Shown here piece after piece: positions 62,074 through 64,000 of a stretch of DNA of 64,000 nt (its first letter is position 1; each line of letters opens with the position of its first letter). The stretch spans positions 2,002,501 through 2,066,500 of the forward strand of contig NZ_AP028156.1 in NCBI RefSeq assembly GCF_033096465.1, in the 5' to 3' direction. Position numbers and translations under genes: made by a program. Below the pieces are notes generated by a model that worked only from the letters and a program-made list of their open reading frames with translations, was not told the origin of the DNA and did no database searches. This DNA comes from Blautia luti. GTDB taxonomy: Bacteria > Bacillota > Clostridia > Lachnospirales > Lachnospiraceae.

Positions 62074-64000
62074 TTATTTTATTACTATCTTTTTTACTGC
62101 ACTGTATGTACCAGTGAGCTTTTTGCCTTTTATTTTTCCGTAAGGTACTACTTTGTAATAGTATTTTTTATTCTTTTTTACACTTTTGTCCGTATATTTT
62201 AAAGTATTGCCACGGGCGACTGCTTTGATCTTGCTGAATTTACCATTGGCACTGGTGGAGCGGTAAATATAGTAACCGACAGCTCCGGTGGTTTTTTTCC
62301 AGTTTATCACTGCCTTATGGCTTTTCAGTGAAAGAGAGATCACTGTGGTAAGTTTTCCGGATAATCCTTTTTTGTTATAACTGCTGTATGTTTTCTTTCT
62401 CTTTACAGTCTTATATGCTTTTACTGTGTAAGTATATTTATAACCGGCTTTTACTTTGGTATCTTTGTAGGAAGTCCCTTTTGTTGTTTTTATGGGAGTC
62501 CACTTGCCGGAATCTGTCTTTCTGTATATCTGATAGCCACTGGCACCGGATACTTTTTTCCAGGTAAAAGTAATGGAATTATTTGATACAGTAAGCTTGG
62601 ACAATTTCGGTGCAGATGGTTTGGGAATCGGAGTAGCAGTTGGTATAACTGGTGTTTCCTCTTTCACAACAGTTACCTTTATCTCTTTGAACAGGTCACG
62701 ATTTTCTGCGCTGGCTACCCTGGCGGTTGTTTCTCCGGCTGCCATCCCCTCCACTACACCATCTGAATTAATCTTTGCAATGGTATCATCTGCAGATGAC
62801 CAGATGATGTTCTTTGTTGTTGCATTGTCCGGTAAAATCTGTGCATTGATCAGTACTTTTTCTCCGACTTTCAGATTAACAGCATCTGTGTCTGTTTTTA
62901 TCTCAGCAACTTCAATATATTCTGTTTTTTCCGGCTGTGCAGTATATTCTTCTTTTACATTTCCTTTCTCATCAAGAAGTTTACAGGATGGTTTTTCTTC
63001 TGCAATATTGGTAATCTCTATGGTACTTCCTTTAGAGATTGGAATGTCGTCGGTTTCTTTTCTTTCTGCAGTACCATCTGCACCGATATCTGTGACATAG
63101 TATTCAACCTTTCCCATGTCTGTTGCAATACACTTCAGTGTATATCCGCTGTCCTGAGGCAAATTGATGATTTTTACATAATCCTGATCCAGTGGATGAT
63201 ACATGACATTATAATAGATATCACCTACATTTCCAGAGCTCTCCTGGCCGTCATATACAGTCAGGACTTTATTACCCGATTTATCGTATACTTCTACATT
63301 AACCGGACAGGAAATAACAGAATTGGAATATTTCCCCAATACTCCGCTTGATTTCAGGCATTTTTCTATAGCTTCCAGAGTTGAAGTAACCTGAAGGGAA
63401 TAGGTGTATTCTTTTTTGCTGGATCTTTTCATTATATCCAGATATTTCCGTACACTGGTTTCTCCTGCTGTTCTTGATTTCATCAGCATGTAAAATGCAA
63501 ATATTGTTCTCTTTGCATAATAATTTTTATCAGAGATCCCGGACTGCTGGTACATTCTTTTGTTATACTGCATCCAGTTACTCAGGTAGTATCCGATATA
63601 TGCCACACAGCGCATGTTATCTACCTGTTTCTGCGTGTCTCCTGTGTTAAAAAGAATGTTGGCAAGACCTGTGCTGTATTTATATGATGTATAGATCACT
63701 GTGCCCAGCGGAAGGGCTGAGGCTACTGATGTCAGCATGGACTCCAGGGCTACATCACTCAATTCATCAAAGGCTGCATTTGACAAATACATCATCTGAT
63801 CTTCATATGTTCCGTGGATCACACCATACAGTTCTTTTGCTGCTTCACATATGGGATCGTATTCGCAGTTATTTTTCAGGTACAGGAGCATTTCCGAGTA
63901 CATTTCATCGGCTTTTGCCAGGGCTACGATGTCATAGTATCTTTTGATTGTGTCTGTGCCGACTTTTATGATGCTGAGTCCATTGCTGATAAGATCCATA
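62074..64000 (-). CDS. BIG_2/fibronectin-III surface protein, 5' end outside the window
   Basis: At least 641 residues; the reading frame stays open at the right edge, so the first visible Met is probably internal. A helical N-terminal region (YYDIVALAKADEMYSEMLLY) is followed by small beta domains, one BIG_2 domain (LKVGEKVLINAQILPDNATT, WSSADDTIAKINSDGVV), and two C-terminal fibronectin-III domains (GASGYQIYRKTDSGKW, GAVGYYIYRSTSANGKF). Similar C-terminal design to the gene downstream at 59923. Likely secreted; role unknown. Confidence 0.7.
   Translation of the reverse strand, partial: MDLISNGLSIIKVGTDTIKRYYDIVALAKADEMYSEMLLYLKNNCEYDPICEAAKELYGVIHGTYEDQMMYLSNAAFDELSDVALESMLTSVASALPLGTVIYTSYKYSTGLANILFNTGDTQKQVDNMRCVAYIGYYLSNWMQYNKRMYQQSGISDKNYYAKRTIFAFYMLMKSRTAGETSVRKYLDIMKRSSKKEYTYSLQVTSTLEAIEKCLKSSGVLGKYSNSVISCPVNVEVYDKSGNKVLTVYDGQESSGNVGDIYYNVMYHPLDQDYVKIINLPQDSGYTLKCIATDMGKVEYYVTDIGADGTAERKETDDIPISKGSTIEITNIAEEKPSCKLLDEKGNVKEEYTAQPEKTEYIEVAEIKTDTDAVNLKVGEKVLINAQILPDNATTKNIIWSSADDTIAKINSDGVVEGMAAGETTARVASAENRDLFKEIKVTVVKEETPVIPTATPIPKPSAPKLSKLTVSNNSITFTWKKVSGASGYQIYRKTDSGKWTPIKTTKGTSYKDTKVKAGYKYTYTVKAYKTVKRKKTYSSYNKKGLSGKLTTVISLSLKSHKAVINWKKTTGAVGYYIYRSTSANGKFSKIKAVARGNTLKYTDKSVKKNKKYYYKVVPYGKIKGKKLTGTYSAVKKIVIK

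Overview
The window looks like a chromosomal segment of a strictly anaerobic, spore-forming Firmicute of the Lachnospiraceae type (a gut Blautia/Dorea/Ruminococcus-like relative). The evidence is a spoIVA gene, [FeFe]-hydrogenases with their HydE and HydF maturases, an NADH-linked trimeric hydrogenase, Feo iron uptake, secreted Ig-like (BIG_2) and fibronectin-III proteins, and low-to-moderate GC with AGGAGG-type ribosome sites. No rRNA, tRNA or CRISPR array was seen. I ran no searches; family names come from motifs and sequence recognition.

Layout. 1-5700 is accessory DNA: the 5' end of a BREX defence operon (brxA, brxB running off the left edge, small XRE regulator), zinc-ribbon, vWA and HTH-like proteins, a 41-aa repeat microprotein, and a probably truncated conjugative-element protein. 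5745-7470 holds a BlaR1-like M56 peptidase broken by an exact 32-bp tandem duplication. 7676-17580 is an extracytosolic flavin electron-transfer locus: a triple and a single FMN-binding protein, an ApbE flavin transferase, a NapH/NosR-like 4Fe-4S membrane protein, two Tp47-like surface proteins with BIG_2 repeats, and a small Gx/HepA-like membrane protein. 17640-19500 carries a Y-family polymerase and companion. 19522-29542 is a metal island: ArsR/HMA/CadA-type efflux, a short DtxR-family regulator with an iron-type metal site, a candidate ferrosome pair (P1B-6-like ATPase plus DUF6110-like protein), Fur, a FeoB-associated Cys-rich peptide, FeoB, two FeoA and a DUF2325 protein. 29872-45001 has hydF, hydE, a transglutaminase-like secreted protein, purC, glpK, a NusG-II protein, spoIVA, hydABC, a divergent group B hydrogenase and a DUF1275 protein. 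45305-55805 is one leftward operon, hdrB-hdrC-hdrA-flxD-flxC-flxB-flxA-frdB-frdA-fumA-fumB. 56356-64000 has an LDH/MDH-family enzyme, a ThrE-type exporter, a DUF6553-like protein and two surface proteins, the last cut by the right edge.

How it fits together. A palindrome TTAG-N6-CTAA occurs at least ten times, always in intergenic DNA. It lies before the flavin-locus genes, feoB, feoA, the DUF2325 gene and the hdr operon, and resembles half of a DtxR/IdeR box. The DtxR-family gene in the middle of the region is the obvious candidate regulator, so the flavin/Tp47 locus, Feo and perhaps Hdr appear to form one iron regulon. Rex-like (NADH-responsive) palindromes lie at the hdr promoter and upstream of the LDH/MDH gene. 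The Hdr-Flx-Frd-fumarase operon reads as a soluble, NADH-fed, possibly electron-bifurcating route from malate through fumarate to succinate, beside a bifurcating hydrogenase that gives another outlet for NADH and ferredoxin electrons.
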